A stretch of 64,000 nt of DNA from contig JASGIG010000001.1 in the NCBI GenBank assembly GCA_047602055.1, positions 4,092,001-4,156,000 on the forward strand, in the 5' to 3' direction. The stretch comes from JAODBQ01 sp047602055 (lineage in GTDB: Bacteria > Actinomycetota > Acidimicrobiia > Acidimicrobiales > Ilumatobacteraceae). Positions 40,658 to 49,439 of the stretch are shown one piece after another. The notes beneath the pieces are model-generated. The model was not told the origin of the DNA. It was given only the letters and a program-made list of their open reading frames with translations, and searched no databases. Each line of letters opens with the position of its first letter. The first letter of the stretch is position 1. The position numbers and the translations under genes are program-made.

Positions 40658-42049
40658 GTGCGTCAGCGTGCGACGGTGATCGAGCGCGCAACCGTCCGAC
40701 GCTTCGTCGTTGGGGGACACGATGTCGGACGGTTGGCGCTCGTCCATGTGCTCGGGGTGTTGGCCAGCGGGTTCGTCTCCGTGGCCTTCGCCTCGTCCCT
40801 CTTCTTCGGTCTGTCGACGTCCGCCTCGCGCGGCGAGGTGCTGCGCTACGTCGTCATCAGCCTGATCCCGATGGCCGCGCTCGGACCGGTGCTCGGGCCG
40901 CTGCTCGATCGCCGTGTCCGCGACCCGCGCCGCCTGTTGGAGATCGCCAACACGGCGCGCGCCGGGTGCTGCGTCATCCTCGTGCTGACGTTGGGGACGC
41001 CTGGCTTCTACGTCACCGCGCTGGCACTGCTCGTCGCCAACAAGGCGTTCTCCGTCGGCCGCCAGGCGATCCTGCCGGAGCTGGTGACGGACCGCAGCCG
41101 GCTCGTCGGAGCCAACGCCGGGCTGGCTCGGCTCGGCGCCGCGTCGGGGGCCGCTGCCACCGCGCTCGGGGTCGGGCTGATCGCCGTGTTCGGCGTGCGC
41201 AAGTCGCTCCTCGTCGCCGCCGTCGTCTTCCTGTTCGCCGCCCGCCAGGGACGTCGGATCCCGGCGATCACGACGCACCACCATCTCCAGCCGGCCGCCG
41301 CCGGACCAGCGCGCGTCGCGGCGCGCGCCGGTGCGGCCGCGGCAGCGTTCGCGCTCGTCCGCGGCGCGATCGCGGTGTGGGCCCTGGGCCTGGCGTTCGC
41401 GATGCGCCGCGACGAGCTGGCGCTCGCCGCATTCGGCGTGGCCGCCGGCGCGTACTCGTTGGGCTCCCTCGCCGGCAACGTCACCGCGACGCGCATGGCC
41501 CGCGGGCGCTCCGAGGAGACCGTCATCGCCACCGCTGCGGCTGCCGCCGCCGTGGCCGCGGCGCTGGCCGCGCTCACGCCGACCGCCGTGGCACTCGCGC
41601 TGAGCGGGGCGCTGCTCGGTCTGGCCGGCAGCAGTGGGCGGCTGGCGTTCGAGGCGGCCGTGCAGGCCACCACCGCGCCGGGCTGCCGCGGGCGGGTGTA
41701 CGCCAAGTTGGAGACGTGGGTGCAGCTGGCGTGGGCCGGCGGCGCTGCCGGCGTCGTCGCCGCCGGGCTCGGCGCATCGACGATCAGCGCGACGGTCGCG
41801 CTGCTGCTCGCCGCAGCGACGACGCTCGGCGTGCGCGGCAGGTTCGGTGCGTTCGTCGACGCCCTCCCCCGGATCCGCGTCGGGACGCCGCGACTCGTCC
41901 TGGTCCGCTCCGGCAATGCCGTCGCCGCCCTGCTCGTCGCCCCGCGGCGCCTGACCGCGATGGTCCGTCCCCGCCCGCCGGCGATCGGCACGATCCCGGC
42001 TCGCGGCCTGCACCCCGACGCGTGCGGTCCCGCCCCACCACAGGCCTGA
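40658..42049 (+). CDS. MFS-like multi-pass membrane protein
   Basis: A 463-residue hydrophobic protein with about 10-12 membrane segments, e.g. LALVHVLGVLASGFVSVAFA, YVVISLIPMAALGPVLGPLLDRRV and a C-terminal half rich in Ala/Val helices. GPVLGPLLDRRVRDPRRLLEIAN resembles the loop 2-3 motif of the major facilitator superfamily (GxLaDrxGrr). The transported substrate is unknown. GTG 40658 is taken as start; GTG 40676 is also possible. The last ~50 residues form a proline-rich basic tail. The 84-bp gap upstream holds GCGC-rich inverted repeats but no clear promoter. Confidence 0.75.
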   Translation: MRQRATVIERATVRRFVVGGHDVGRLALVHVLGVLASGFVSVAFASSLFFGLSTSASRGEVLRYVVISLIPMAALGPVLGPLLDRRVRDPRRLLEIANTARAGCCVILVLTLGTPGFYVTALALLVANKAFSVGRQAILPELVTDRSRLVGANAGLARLGAASGAAATALGVGLIAVFGVRKSLLVAAVVFLFAARQGRRIPAITTHHHLQPAAAGPARVAARAGAAAAAFALVRGAIAVWALGLAFAMRRDELALAAFGVAAGAYSLGSLAGNVTATRMARGRSEETVIATAAAAAAVAAALAALTPTAVALALSGALLGLAGSSGRLAFEAAVQATTAPGCRGRVYAKLETWVQLAWAGGAAGVVAAGLGASTISATVALLLAAATTLGVRGRFGAFVDALPRIRVGTPRLVLVRSGNAVAALLVAPRRLTAMVRPRPPAIGTIPARGLHPDACGPAPPQA

Positions 42050-42083
42050 CAGCTCGATCCGGGCGTCAACCTCGACGTCGGGG

Positions 42084-43733
42084 TCAGCCGGCCGCGACCT
42101 TCTCGGACACGCCGGCGAACGTGAAGCCCGGGTAGCCGTCCGCGGCGATCTGCTCGCAGCGCTCGCGGTAGGCGCCGACGCCACCGGGATAGGGCATGAA
42201 CACCCGGGGCTTGCCGGGGATGTTGGCGCCGAGGTACCACGAGTCGGCGAGCATGAACATCGTGTGGGCGGCAACCTCGTTGACGTGGGCGACCCACTCG
42301 GCCTGCGCGTCGGCGTCCGCCTCGACCGTGTCGTAGCCGTGGCCGACCATGTGGTCGATCAGCTCCGAGTACATCTCGACGTGCTGCTCGATCGACACCG
42401 GCATGTTGCTGAGCACCGACGGCGAGCCGGGGCCGGTGATCATGAACAGGTTCGGGAAGCCGTTGACCGACGCCCCGAGATAGGTCACCGGGCCGTGGTC
42501 CCACTCGTCGCGCAGCTTGCGACCGTCGCGACCGGTGATGTCCATCTTGTTGTAGGTCCCGGTCATCGCGTCGAAGCCGGTGGCGAAGACGATGATGTCC
42601 AGCTCGTACTCGTCGTCGGTCGTGCGGATCCCCGTCGGGGTGATCTCGGCGATCGGCGCGTGGCGGATGTCGACGAGGGTGACGTTGTCGCGGTTGTACG
42701 TCTCGAAGTAGTTCGTGTCGATCAACGCTCGCTTCGAGGTGAACGGGTGGTCCACCGGGACGAGCTTCTCAGCCACCTCCGGGTCCTTGACCGTCTCGCG
42801 GATCTTGCGGCGGATGAACTCGGCGGCCGTGTCGTTGGCCCGCCGGTCGAGCCCGATGTCGTTGAACGACTTGAGGATGAACTGGAACCCACCCTCCTGC
42901 CAGCTGGCCTCGTAGATCGCCTCCCGCTCCTCGTCGCTGACCGACAGGGCGGATCGGTCGAGCACGTCGTAGGGCTGCCCACCGGCGGAGCGACGGCAGT
43001 GCTCGTAGACGTCCTCGTAACGGGTCTTGATGTCGTCGAGGAACGCCTTGTCGACCGTGCCGTGGCGCGCCGGGACCATGTACTGCGGGGTGCGCTGGAA
43101 CACCGTGAGATGCCCGGCGGTCCGGGCGATCACCGGGATCGACTGCACGCCACTGGACCCCGTGCCGATGACGCCGACGCGCTTGCCGCTGAAGTCGACG
43201 CCGTCGTGCGGCCACGCGCCGGTGTGATACCAGTCGCCCTGGAACGAGTCGAGGCCGGGGATCTTCGGGACCTGCGTGCTCGACAGGCAGCCGACCGCGG
43301 TGATCACGAAGCGGGCCGTCACCCGGTCGCCCTGGTCGGTCTCGACGGTCCAGCGGCGGGTCAGCTCGTCCCAGGTCATCGCGGTGACGCGGGTCTCGAA
43401 CTTCGTGTTGCGACGCACGTCGTGGCGGTCGGCGACGTGGCTGAGGTAGCGCAGGATCTCCGGCTGCTCGGGGTACTTGCCGCTCCACTCCCACTCCTGC
43501 ATCAGGTCGCGGTCGAACGAGTAGCAGTAGATGTAGGACTCCGAGTCGCAGCGGGCGCCGGGATAGCGGTTCCAGTACCAGGTGCCGCCGACGTCGTCGC
43601 CGGCCTCGAACACCTGGACGCTCATGCCCATCTGGTCGCGCAGCTTGACGTTCATGTACATGCCGGCGAAGCCGGCGCCGATGACGACGACGTCGACGTC
43701 GCTGGTGACCGGCTCGGTCGTGGCGGTGCTCAT
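42084..43733 (-). CDS. Baeyer-Villiger-type flavin monooxygenase
   Basis: A 549-residue FAD/NADPH monooxygenase. VVVIGAGFAGMY binds FAD, VGVIGTGSSGVQS binds NADPH, and between them FQGDWYHTGAWP matches the BVMO fingerprint FxGxxxHxxxWP. DVGGTWYWNRYPGARCD is typical of cyclohexanone/phenylacetone monooxygenases, which insert oxygen next to ketones to give esters or lactones. ATG 43733 follows AGGAGG and overlaps the stop of the esterase gene upstream (ATGA), so ketone oxidation and ester hydrolysis are translationally coupled. Confidence 0.92.
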   Translation of the reverse strand: MSTATTEPVTSDVDVVVIGAGFAGMYMNVKLRDQMGMSVQVFEAGDDVGGTWYWNRYPGARCDSESYIYCYSFDRDLMQEWEWSGKYPEQPEILRYLSHVADRHDVRRNTKFETRVTAMTWDELTRRWTVETDQGDRVTARFVITAVGCLSSTQVPKIPGLDSFQGDWYHTGAWPHDGVDFSGKRVGVIGTGSSGVQSIPVIARTAGHLTVFQRTPQYMVPARHGTVDKAFLDDIKTRYEDVYEHCRRSAGGQPYDVLDRSALSVSDEEREAIYEASWQEGGFQFILKSFNDIGLDRRANDTAAEFIRRKIRETVKDPEVAEKLVPVDHPFTSKRALIDTNYFETYNRDNVTLVDIRHAPIAEITPTGIRTTDDEYELDIIVFATGFDAMTGTYNKMDITGRDGRKLRDEWDHGPVTYLGASVNGFPNLFMITGPGSPSVLSNMPVSIEQHVEMYSELIDHMVGHGYDTVEADADAQAEWVAHVNEVAAHTMFMLADSWYLGANIPGKPRVFMPYPGGVGAYRERCEQIAADGYPGFTFAGVSEKVAAG

Positions 43734-44698
43734 CGTGAACCTCCTGTGGCGATCCGTTGCTTGTCGTGGGCGACGGTGCAGGCCCGCACCGCCTTGACCA
43801 CCTGCTGGAAGCCGCGCTCGCTGCCGGGCAGCATCAGCATGGTGAAGAACCCGTGGGTCTGGCCGTCGTGGCGGCGGAAGTCGACGGGCACCCCGGCGGC
43901 CTCGAGCGCCTGCGCGTAGGCCTCGCCCTCGTCGCGCAGCACGTCGTGCTCGGCGGTGAGCACGACGGCGGGCGGCAGCCCCGCCAGCGACGTTGCTCGC
44001 AGCGGCGACGCGTCCGGCTCGGCGCGCTGCGCGGCGTCCGGCGCGTAGTGGTCCCAGAACCAGACCATCGCCTCGCGCGTCAGCAGCAGCTGGTTCTCCG
44101 GGGCCGCGTACGACGGGCGGTCGAAGTCGGCGTCGGTGACCGGGTAGATCAGCACCTGCAGGGCGATCCGCGGGCCGCCGCGGTCGCGGGCGCGCAGCGC
44201 CATCACCGCCGAGAGGTTCCCGCCAGCGCTGTCGCCGGCGACGATCAGCGGCACGTCGTCGCGCCCGGCGATCTCGGCGATGTGCTCGGCCGTCCACACC
44301 AGCGCGTCCCAGCAGTCGTCGGCGGCCGTCGGGTAGCGGTGCTCGGGCGCCAGGCGGTAGTCGACGAGCACGACGGCGCACGACGTGCGCTCGGCGAGCT
44401 TGCGACCGAGCGTGTCGAAGTGCTCGATCGCACCGATCACCCAACCGCCGCCGTGCAGCCAGACGATCACACCGCGGGCCCCCTGCGGCGGGACGAGGAC
44501 GCGCACCGGGATCTGGTGCCCGTCCGCCGCCGTCACCGTCAGGTCGTCGGCTCGGGCCATCTTCGGTCCCGGCCCGGCCATGTCGGCGAACGCCGCCGAC
44601 AGCTGCCGCGCCTCCTCCGGCGTGCTCTCGCTGATCGGCTTGGCGCCGCTCGCGGCGAGCTGCTCCATCATCGCTGTGGTCGCGAAGTCCAGTGCCAT
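43730..44698 (-). CDS. HSL-family alpha/beta hydrolase (acetyl esterase type)
   Basis: A 322-residue esterase of the hormone-sensitive-lipase group. VIVWLHGGGWVIG supplies the oxyanion hole, VAGDSAGGNLSAV the nucleophile Ser, and HDGQTHGFF the catalytic His; AEHDVLRDE holds the Asp. It is the first gene of the pair with the Baeyer-Villiger enzyme. Esters made by that enzyme are its expected substrate, as in known cyclic or linear ketone catabolic pairs. A GGGGGTG ribosome binding site precedes ATG 44698. Confidence 0.9.
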   Translation of the reverse strand: MALDFATTAMMEQLAASGAKPISESTPEEARQLSAAFADMAGPGPKMARADDLTVTAADGHQIPVRVLVPPQGARGVIVWLHGGGWVIGAIEHFDTLGRKLAERTSCAVVLVDYRLAPEHRYPTAADDCWDALVWTAEHIAEIAGRDDVPLIVAGDSAGGNLSAVMALRARDRGGPRIALQVLIYPVTDADFDRPSYAAPENQLLLTREAMVWFWDHYAPDAAQRAEPDASPLRATSLAGLPPAVVLTAEHDVLRDEGEAYAQALEAAGVPVDFRRHDGQTHGFFTMLMLPGSERGFQQVVKAVRACTVAHDKQRIATGGSR

Positions 44699-44809
44699 GT
44701 CACCCCCAAGGCTCTGCCTCGACCGTAACGAGAACCTGCAGGCCAGCTCTCATCCGGCGGCACCCCATTGGCCGGAGGAATCGGGGTGGATCTGGTCATA
44801 CTGGAGTCG

Positions 44810-44815
44810 TACCAT
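44810..44815 (+). promoter_or_regulatory. -10 box TACCAT of the VapBC-type operon
   Basis: TACCAT seven bases before ATG 44823; leaderless-type. The 124-bp gap to the divergent esterase shows nothing else I recognise. Confidence 0.5.
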
Positions 44816-44822
44816 TCGTCCC

Positions 44823-45068
44823 ATGTCGTCGGTGGTGAAGCGCTCGATCTCGTTGCCAGCGGAGGTGTTCGCTGCCGTGGAGCAGCAGGCCGCCGCCGAG
44901 GGCCAGACGGTCTCGGCGGCGCTCGCCGACGCGGCGAACCTCTGGCTGACGACTCGCGTCGGACTGAAGGCGCTGCGAGCATGGGAGCGCCAACACGGCG
45001 CGTTGACCGCCGATGAGCTCGCCGACGCCGACCGCGCGCTGGACGCGGCCGGGCTCGGTCGCCGCTGA
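44823..45068 (+). CDS. VapB-type ribbon-helix-helix antitoxin
   Basis: An 81-residue protein. VVKRSISLPAEVFAAVEQQAAAEGQTVSAALADAANLWL has the ribbon (KRSISLP) and two helices of an RHH/CopG-like DNA-binding domain; the C-terminal helix (ALTADELADADRALDAAGL) would wrap around the toxin. It overlaps the PIN toxin gene by one base (TGATG). Toxin and antitoxin likely repress their own promoter. Confidence 0.8.
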   Translation: MSSVVKRSISLPAEVFAAVEQQAAAEGQTVSAALADAANLWLTTRVGLKALRAWERQHGALTADELADADRALDAAGLGRR

Positions 45069-45475
45069 TGGCCGCCAGGCGGCCGCCTGCCTCGCTCGGG
45101 CTCATCTACGACAGCGGCGCGCTCATCGCCGCCGAGACCGACGATCGTCGGATGTGGGCGTTGCACGCACGAGCGTTGCAGCGTGGTGTGGTTCCCGTCG
45201 TCCCGGCGGGCTGCGTGGTCGAGGTGTGGCGTGGTGGCCAACAGTCGAGCCTGGCTCGACTGTTGGCCGGCTGCGAGGTCGAGACGCTGGACGACACGCA
45301 AGCGCGTCGAGCCGGAACCTTGCGCAGGGAGCTCACCGACGGTGTCGGAGCGATCGACGCGACCGTCGCGGAGGTCGCCATCCGGCGCGCCGGCGCGGTG
45401 GTCACGTCTGATCGCAGTGACATCACCCGGCTGGCGGTCGCCGCCCGACGTCGCATCCAGATCATCGACATCTGA
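45068..45475 (+). CDS. PIN-domain toxin (VapC-type)
   Basis: A 135-residue PIN-fold ribonuclease. LIYDSGALIAAE is the first strand with its acidic residue, VVPAGCVVEVWRG the second conserved acidic position (E), DGVGAIDATVAEVAIRRAGAVVTSDRSDI supplies the D/E cluster near the end. VapC toxins cut tRNA or rRNA. The coding sequence contains a remarkable perfect 15-bp-arm inverted repeat (45236-45268) spelling GGQQSSLARLLAG, which could form a strong mRNA hairpin. Confidence 0.82.
   Translation: MAARRPPASLGLIYDSGALIAAETDDRRMWALHARALQRGVVPVVPAGCVVEVWRGGQQSSLARLLAGCEVETLDDTQARRAGTLRRELTDGVGAIDATVAEVAIRRAGAVVTSDRSDITRLAVAARRRIQIIDI
45236..45268 (+). repeat. 15-bp perfect hairpin inside the vapC-type gene
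   Basis: Arms GGCCAACAGTCGAGC (45236-45250) and GCTCGACTGTTGGCC (45254-45268) with a three-base loop CTG, entirely inside the toxin reading frame about one third of the way in. Confidence 0.85.
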
Positions 45476-45546
45476 CCTGGGTGCGCAACTGAGCGCGGAA
45501 CCTGTGGTGTGGCTCGTGCGTCAGGTCGGGTCGTGAGAGGAGCTCC

Positions 45547-45873
45547 GTGAGCGGTCGTGCGCGGTCGATCGACCCGCTGCTCGACGATCACGTGGTGACG
45601 GTCGACGAGCTGTACCGGGTCCATCGCGAACGGCTGACCCGGCTGGCGGCGTCGGTGACGTTCGACCGCTCGCTCGCCGAGGAGATCGTGCAGGACGCGT
45701 TCGCCGGGCTGCAACAGCGCTTCGGGAGGGTCTCGGACCCCGTCGGCTATCTGCAGCGATCGGTCATCAACCGCGGCGTCTCGGCGCTGCGCCGGCGCCG
45801 CGTGGCGCAGCGATACGTCCCGCCGCCCACCATCGCCGGCGGTGCAGGATCTCGCACCGATCGCGCTGCCTGA
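45547..45873 (+). pseudogene. ECF sigma factor remnant (region 2 only)
   Basis: A 108-residue reading frame with only the sigma-2 half of an ECF factor. VDELYRVHRERLTRLAASVTFDRSLAEEIVQDAFAGLQQRFGRV is region 2.1-2.2, and PVGYLQRSVINRGVSALRRRR region 2.3-2.4. The linker ends in VPPPTIAGG and stops; no sigma-4 sequence follows in any frame. The next frame immediately opens into a lipoprotein-like extracellular domain, so an internal deletion seems to have fused a sigma gene to the tail of its neighbour. A good GAGAGGAG ribosome binding site precedes GTG 45547, so the fragment may still be made. Confidence 0.6.
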
Positions 45874-47092
45874 CGGTTGGAAGGCGTGGCGAGTGAGCCG
45901 GACCAGCAGGTCCGTGGAGCCGCTGAGCCGGCAGCTGTTCGGGGCCTTCGATGCCGCAGGCCACTTCTCGGGGATCTACGTGACCGTCGACCCCGAACTG
46001 CGGCCCGCCTCGCCTGTCTCGGCGCCGACCAGCGTGCGCGGCCAAACGGCGACGCTCGGGGACAACGGCCTCGGCACGCAGTCGCTGACGTGGACCGAGC
46101 AGGGCCTGCAGCTGGTGGCCCGGTTCCGGTGGCTGAGCGTCGACGAGGCAACCTCGCTGCTCGACTCGCTGAGGTGGCGCGCCGATCCCCTGCTCGGGTT
46201 CGAGCCGCCGACCGGTAGCGCCGCGCCGCTCGCCGCCGAGGACGTCGGCGACACGCCCCGAGCCGTGATCGAGACGTACTTCGGGATCGTCCCGGCGACC
46301 GGCCCGACGTTCTCGGCAGGCTCGGACTCGGTGACGGTCGTCGACCACCAGGTCTTCCTGTCGGTGAGTCAGCCGACGACGACGCTGGTCGGCCTCGATC
46401 CAGAGGTCGTGTTCTACGGGACCTTGCAGGCCGACGGCTCGGTGCTCGAGCGCTGGGGGTCAAGCGCACGGGCGCGGCTCGCCCGACCCGACGGGACGGT
46501 CGTGACCGTCGAACCCATGCCGACCGACGAGCAGCTCGCGCTGCTCACCTCGATCGCGCCGACCGATGCGAGCACGGTGCGCCAGATCGCACTCGACGAG
46601 TCCGATCTGCTGGCTGCGCTTCCCATGATCAGCGAACACGTCGTCGGCGATGATCGCATCGTCGTGCGCGGCGACGACGCCGCGCGCCCGACCGCGATGT
46701 GCCTCGTCGTCGGCGATGTCCAAGGCTGCCGCCCGTACCTTGCCGTCACCCAAGCGGCGAACCTGGGGTGGGTCGCGGGTATCAGCGTCGACGGCGGTTG
46801 GTACCTGTACGGGCACACCGAGGACGACAGTGACGAGGTCGCCGTCGTCCCCTGGAGCGCCGACCTGCGACCGGGGGCCGGCAGCGCCGACTCGCCGCTG
46901 CCGATGACGGCCACCACCGATGCCGACGGTCAACGTTGGTGGGTCGCCCGGATCCCCGACGGCGGCCCCGACGACGTCACCGTCATCGACGCCACGACCG
47001 GTGTGCTCGACCACACGACCGCCAAGTACAGCTATCACCGCAACGACTGGGACGCGCCGAGCGCCGACGTCGAGACGCCGACGAGCGGCTGA
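45842..47092 (+). CDS. Extracellular-domain protein lacking its N-terminus (probable anti-sigma-type remnant)
   Basis: A 416-residue frame overlapping the sigma remnant. It has no signal peptide or membrane helix and starts abruptly with VQDLAPIALPDGWKAWRV, which reads like the middle of a secreted domain. Beta-rich segments rich in Asp/Thr follow (e.g. FSGIYVTVDPELRPASPVS), with two Cys (CLVVGDVQGC) and a C-terminal acidic/threonine end. Similar proteins are usually encoded just after an ECF sigma gene and have an N-terminal helix; that part seems lost with the sigma-4 region. Family not identified. Confidence 0.5.
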   Translation: MQDLAPIALPDGWKAWRVSRTSRSVEPLSRQLFGAFDAAGHFSGIYVTVDPELRPASPVSAPTSVRGQTATLGDNGLGTQSLTWTEQGLQLVARFRWLSVDEATSLLDSLRWRADPLLGFEPPTGSAAPLAAEDVGDTPRAVIETYFGIVPATGPTFSAGSDSVTVVDHQVFLSVSQPTTTLVGLDPEVVFYGTLQADGSVLERWGSSARARLARPDGTVVTVEPMPTDEQLALLTSIAPTDASTVRQIALDESDLLAALPMISEHVVGDDRIVVRGDDAARPTAMCLVVGDVQGCRPYLAVTQAANLGWVAGISVDGGWYLYGHTEDDSDEVAVVPWSADLRPGAGSADSPLPMTATTDADGQRWWVARIPDGGPDDVTVIDATTGVLDHTTAKYSYHRNDWDAPSADVETPTSG

Positions 47093-47129
47093 CGTCGGAT
47101 GCACAGCGGATCCGGAGCGCTTCCTGCGT

Positions 47130-47684
47130 CTACGGAGCGAACCTGCAGCCGAGACCGCTGGCAACGAGGTCACGGCTGATCGGGACGGGCCCGCCGCCGG
47201 TGAGGATGCCGGAGCCAGTGCTGATCGCGTCGGCGTACTCCTGCAGATGGTCGACGAGATCGCCGCGCGACGGTGCCTGTTGCCAGAGCGGCCAGGCGCG
47301 GTAGCCGGCAAGCGTCGTCGCCGCCTGATCGGCTTCTGCCGCGTTGCCGCTGTCGGTGGCCGTGAACCACTCGTCGAGCCATGCGCAGGTCACGGCGAGA
47401 CCTACGTCGACGACGAGCTGATCGTGATCGGTCGTGGCGGTGTCGGAGCCGGCAGGCATGGCGAAACCCGCTGGCGTGGGCACACCGTCGAGCAGCGTGG
47501 CGACGGCGGCGCTGCGCTGATCGCCGCCGATGATCCCAGGAGGCAGGCGCTGCTCCCAGGTCGCCTCATCGGTCGCGGCGACGGACTCCACGAACCGGAC
47601 GAACTGATCGACCGAGCCGAACGGCTCACCGTCGAAGCTCCCAGGTCCAGAAGCCGCGCTGCACGTCGGCGCGATATCGGTCAC
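47130..47684 (-). CDS. Hypothetical protein downstream of an anti-sigma gene
   Basis: A 184-residue protein of no family I recognise. It is acidic and helical with conserved-looking aromatic stretches (VTCAWLDEWFTATDSGNAAEADQAATTL and YRAWPLWQQAPSRGDLVDHLQEY). No signal peptide begins at GTG 47684, which would overlap the anti-sigma gene by 59 bases; a later start is possible. It ends ASGLGCRFAP. Position as third gene after sigma and anti-sigma suggests a target or modulator, but this is inference. Confidence 0.5.
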   Translation of the reverse strand: MTDIAPTCSAASGPGSFDGEPFGSVDQFVRFVESVAATDEATWEQRLPPGIIGGDQRSAAVATLLDGVPTPAGFAMPAGSDTATTDHDQLVVDVGLAVTCAWLDEWFTATDSGNAAEADQAATTLAGYRAWPLWQQAPSRGDLVDHLQEYADAISTGSGILTGGGPVPISRDLVASGLGCRFAP

Positions 47685-48564
47685 CGGTCTCGTACTGCAC
47701 GAGGAGCTGCTCGCCGTTCGCCGCCGTGATCACGGAACCCGGCGCGTCCAGGGTGCGGAGTCGGAACATGCTCGCACCACCGGAGAACATCGTCAGCTCG
47801 ACGGTGCGCCCGTCGTCGTGCTCGTACACGTAGGTGGCCGAACGAGCCAATGCGGCGACGGTGGCGTCGTCGGCGATCACGAAACCGGCGGGCGTCTCCG
47901 CCAGGTGTGGGCGGCCTGATTCGTCGGCGGACACGGTCGTGGCGAACGATGCCAGGGTCGTGCTGTCGACACCCGAACCGCTGGCCAGCCATTGGTGGCC
48001 GTCGGAGCCGGTCCAGCGCAGCACGGACTCGCTGTCGTCGGCCGAGTACACCCCCGGCGCGGATCCGACCAGCACCTGGGACTCGGTCCCGAAGCTCGAG
48101 CCGCTGCCCGGCGGGTTGGTGCGCACGCTCATCCGTCGGCCGTCCAGACCGGCAGCGGCCTCGACGAGCACCAGCGCGTCGCTGTCGGCGACATCGTCGA
48201 CCTGGATCGCACGCACGAGCGTCCAACCCGCTTCGCCGATCACCACTCGCGGCACGGCGAGCGGGTCCCCGGCGGCCGGGGACGGTGTCGTCGTGCCGGG
48301 CGGTGAGGCCGGCGGTTCGGACCGCCGATCAGCGACGGCCCACAGCCCACCGAGGCCGATCGCGACCACGATCGCTGCGGCGATGGCGACGGCGCCTCGC
48401 CGCTTCGGCCGCCGTTCGTGCTCGGGACCGTCGCCGTCGTCGGGCCGGTCGACCTCGGGACGCGACCGATCGGCGAAGATCGCCGCGCGGAGGGCGTCGT
48501 GCCGAGCTGCAGACGGTGCGGGCACCTCGGGCCGCAGCGTGGCGAACAGGGTCAGCTCATCCAC
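47626..48564 (-). CDS. Membrane-anchored probable anti-sigma factor
   Basis: A 312-residue protein. Residues ~1-55 are charged and hydrophilic (DELTLFATLRPEVPAP..., cytoplasmic sigma-binding candidate), followed by a membrane helix GAVAIAAAIVVAIGLGGLWAV and a ~235-residue Ser/Thr/Asp-rich outer region. No ZAS zinc motif (HxxxCxxC) is present. It starts 8 bases inside the end of the ECF sigma gene, so expression is coupled. Sensing outside the cell and holding the sigma factor is the expected role. Confidence 0.65.
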   Translation of the reverse strand: MDELTLFATLRPEVPAPSAARHDALRAAIFADRSRPEVDRPDDGDGPEHERRPKRRGAVAIAAAIVVAIGLGGLWAVADRRSEPPASPPGTTTPSPAAGDPLAVPRVVIGEAGWTLVRAIQVDDVADSDALVLVEAAAGLDGRRMSVRTNPPGSGSSFGTESQVLVGSAPGVYSADDSESVLRWTGSDGHQWLASGSGVDSTTLASFATTVSADESGRPHLAETPAGFVIADDATVAALARSATYVYEHDDGRTVELTMFSGGASMFRLRTLDAPGSVITAANGEQLLVQYETGDRYRADVQRGFWTWELRR

Positions 48565-49126
48565 GGCATGCTCCTTGTCGTTCGTTGCGTTCGTCGCCGC
48601 GCAGGTGCAGCCGGATCCGGCTGAGCCGCGAGCGCACGGTGCCGGCCGGGATCGCCAAGACGTCGCCGACCTCGGCGCTGCTCAGGCCCTCCCACACGGT
48701 CAGCACGAGCACGTCGCGATCCTCCGATGACAGCGCACAGACCGCCTCGACCAGTTGATCCACACGCCGCGCTGCGTCGACCATGTCGTCCACCACCACG
48801 AGTGGATCCCCGGCGACGAGTGCGGCCCGTCCGGCGGTCGTGTGGGCGCGCAGCCGCCGCTCCTCGTCGCGCCAGTGCCGGCGCAGCAGGTTGGTGGCGA
48901 TCCCGAACAGCCAGGCACGCGGCGCGCCACGCGTCGGCTCGAACAGGTCGAAGCGCTCCAGCGCCGTGCGGAAGGAGTCGGCCACCACATCGCCGGCCAC
49001 GTCGTCACCGACGCGGCGGGCCACGTAGCGATGCAGCTCATCGCCGTAGCGCTCGTACCATTCGCCGACGGTGTCGTGCACCGACGGGCCACGTCTGGCG
49101 GGGTCGCGCCGTTTCACCACGACCAC
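48557..49126 (-). CDS. ECF RNA polymerase sigma factor
   Basis: A ~189-residue sigma factor. YERYGDELHRYVARRVGDDVAGDVVADSFRTALERF is region 2.1-2.2 and PRAWLFGIATNLLRRHWRDEERR region 2.3-2.4; LSSEDRDVLVLTVWEGLSSAEVGDVLAIPAGTVRSRLSRIR is region 4. The start is uncertain: GTG 49126, 49120, 49117 and 49081 are all in frame, and the long open frame above 49126 is not sigma-like. It is followed with overlap by a membrane anti-sigma candidate. Confidence 0.82.
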   Translation of the reverse strand: MVVVKRRDPARRGPSVHDTVGEWYERYGDELHRYVARRVGDDVAGDVVADSFRTALERFDLFEPTRGAPRAWLFGIATNLLRRHWRDEERRLRAHTTAGRAALVAGDPLVVVDDMVDAARRVDQLVEAVCALSSEDRDVLVLTVWEGLSSAEVGDVLAIPAGTVRSRLSRIRLHLRGDERNERQGACRG

Positions 49127-49199
49127 TCTTGCCCGCAGCGCCTCGAACTGTTCACCGTGCAACGTCGCCTGGCCGGCGCGCCCGCTGCCATCGGTGGCG

Positions 49200-49439
49200 T
49201 CAGGTCGTGTCGAGCGGGACGAGGCTCGTCCACATCTCGGGGGACGTGCACCGGCGACGGAGGAAGCTGATCGACCGTCGCACCACCGAGCGATGCAGGT
49301 AGCCGATCGGGTTGGCGACGTTGCCGACGTGACGTTGCAGCCCGACGAACACGTCGTGGACCACGCTTCCGGGGTGATCGGGGTCGAAGTCGAGGCTGAG
49401 ATCGCCGCAGCGCTGGGCCGCAAGCCGTCGCGGGCTCAA
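49200..49439 (-). pseudogene. Second sigma-2-like fragment
   Basis: A short frame reading HDVFVGLQRHVGNVANPIGYLHRSVVRRSISFLRRRC, which lines up with QDAFAGLQQRFGRVSDPVGYLQRSVINRGVSALRRRR of the remnant at 45547-45873. No start codon of its own beyond the overlap with the TPR gene end, no sigma-4 region, and a divergent N-terminal part. It lies directly upstream of the complete sigma gene on the same strand and is probably debris from a duplicated sigma locus. Confidence 0.45.
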
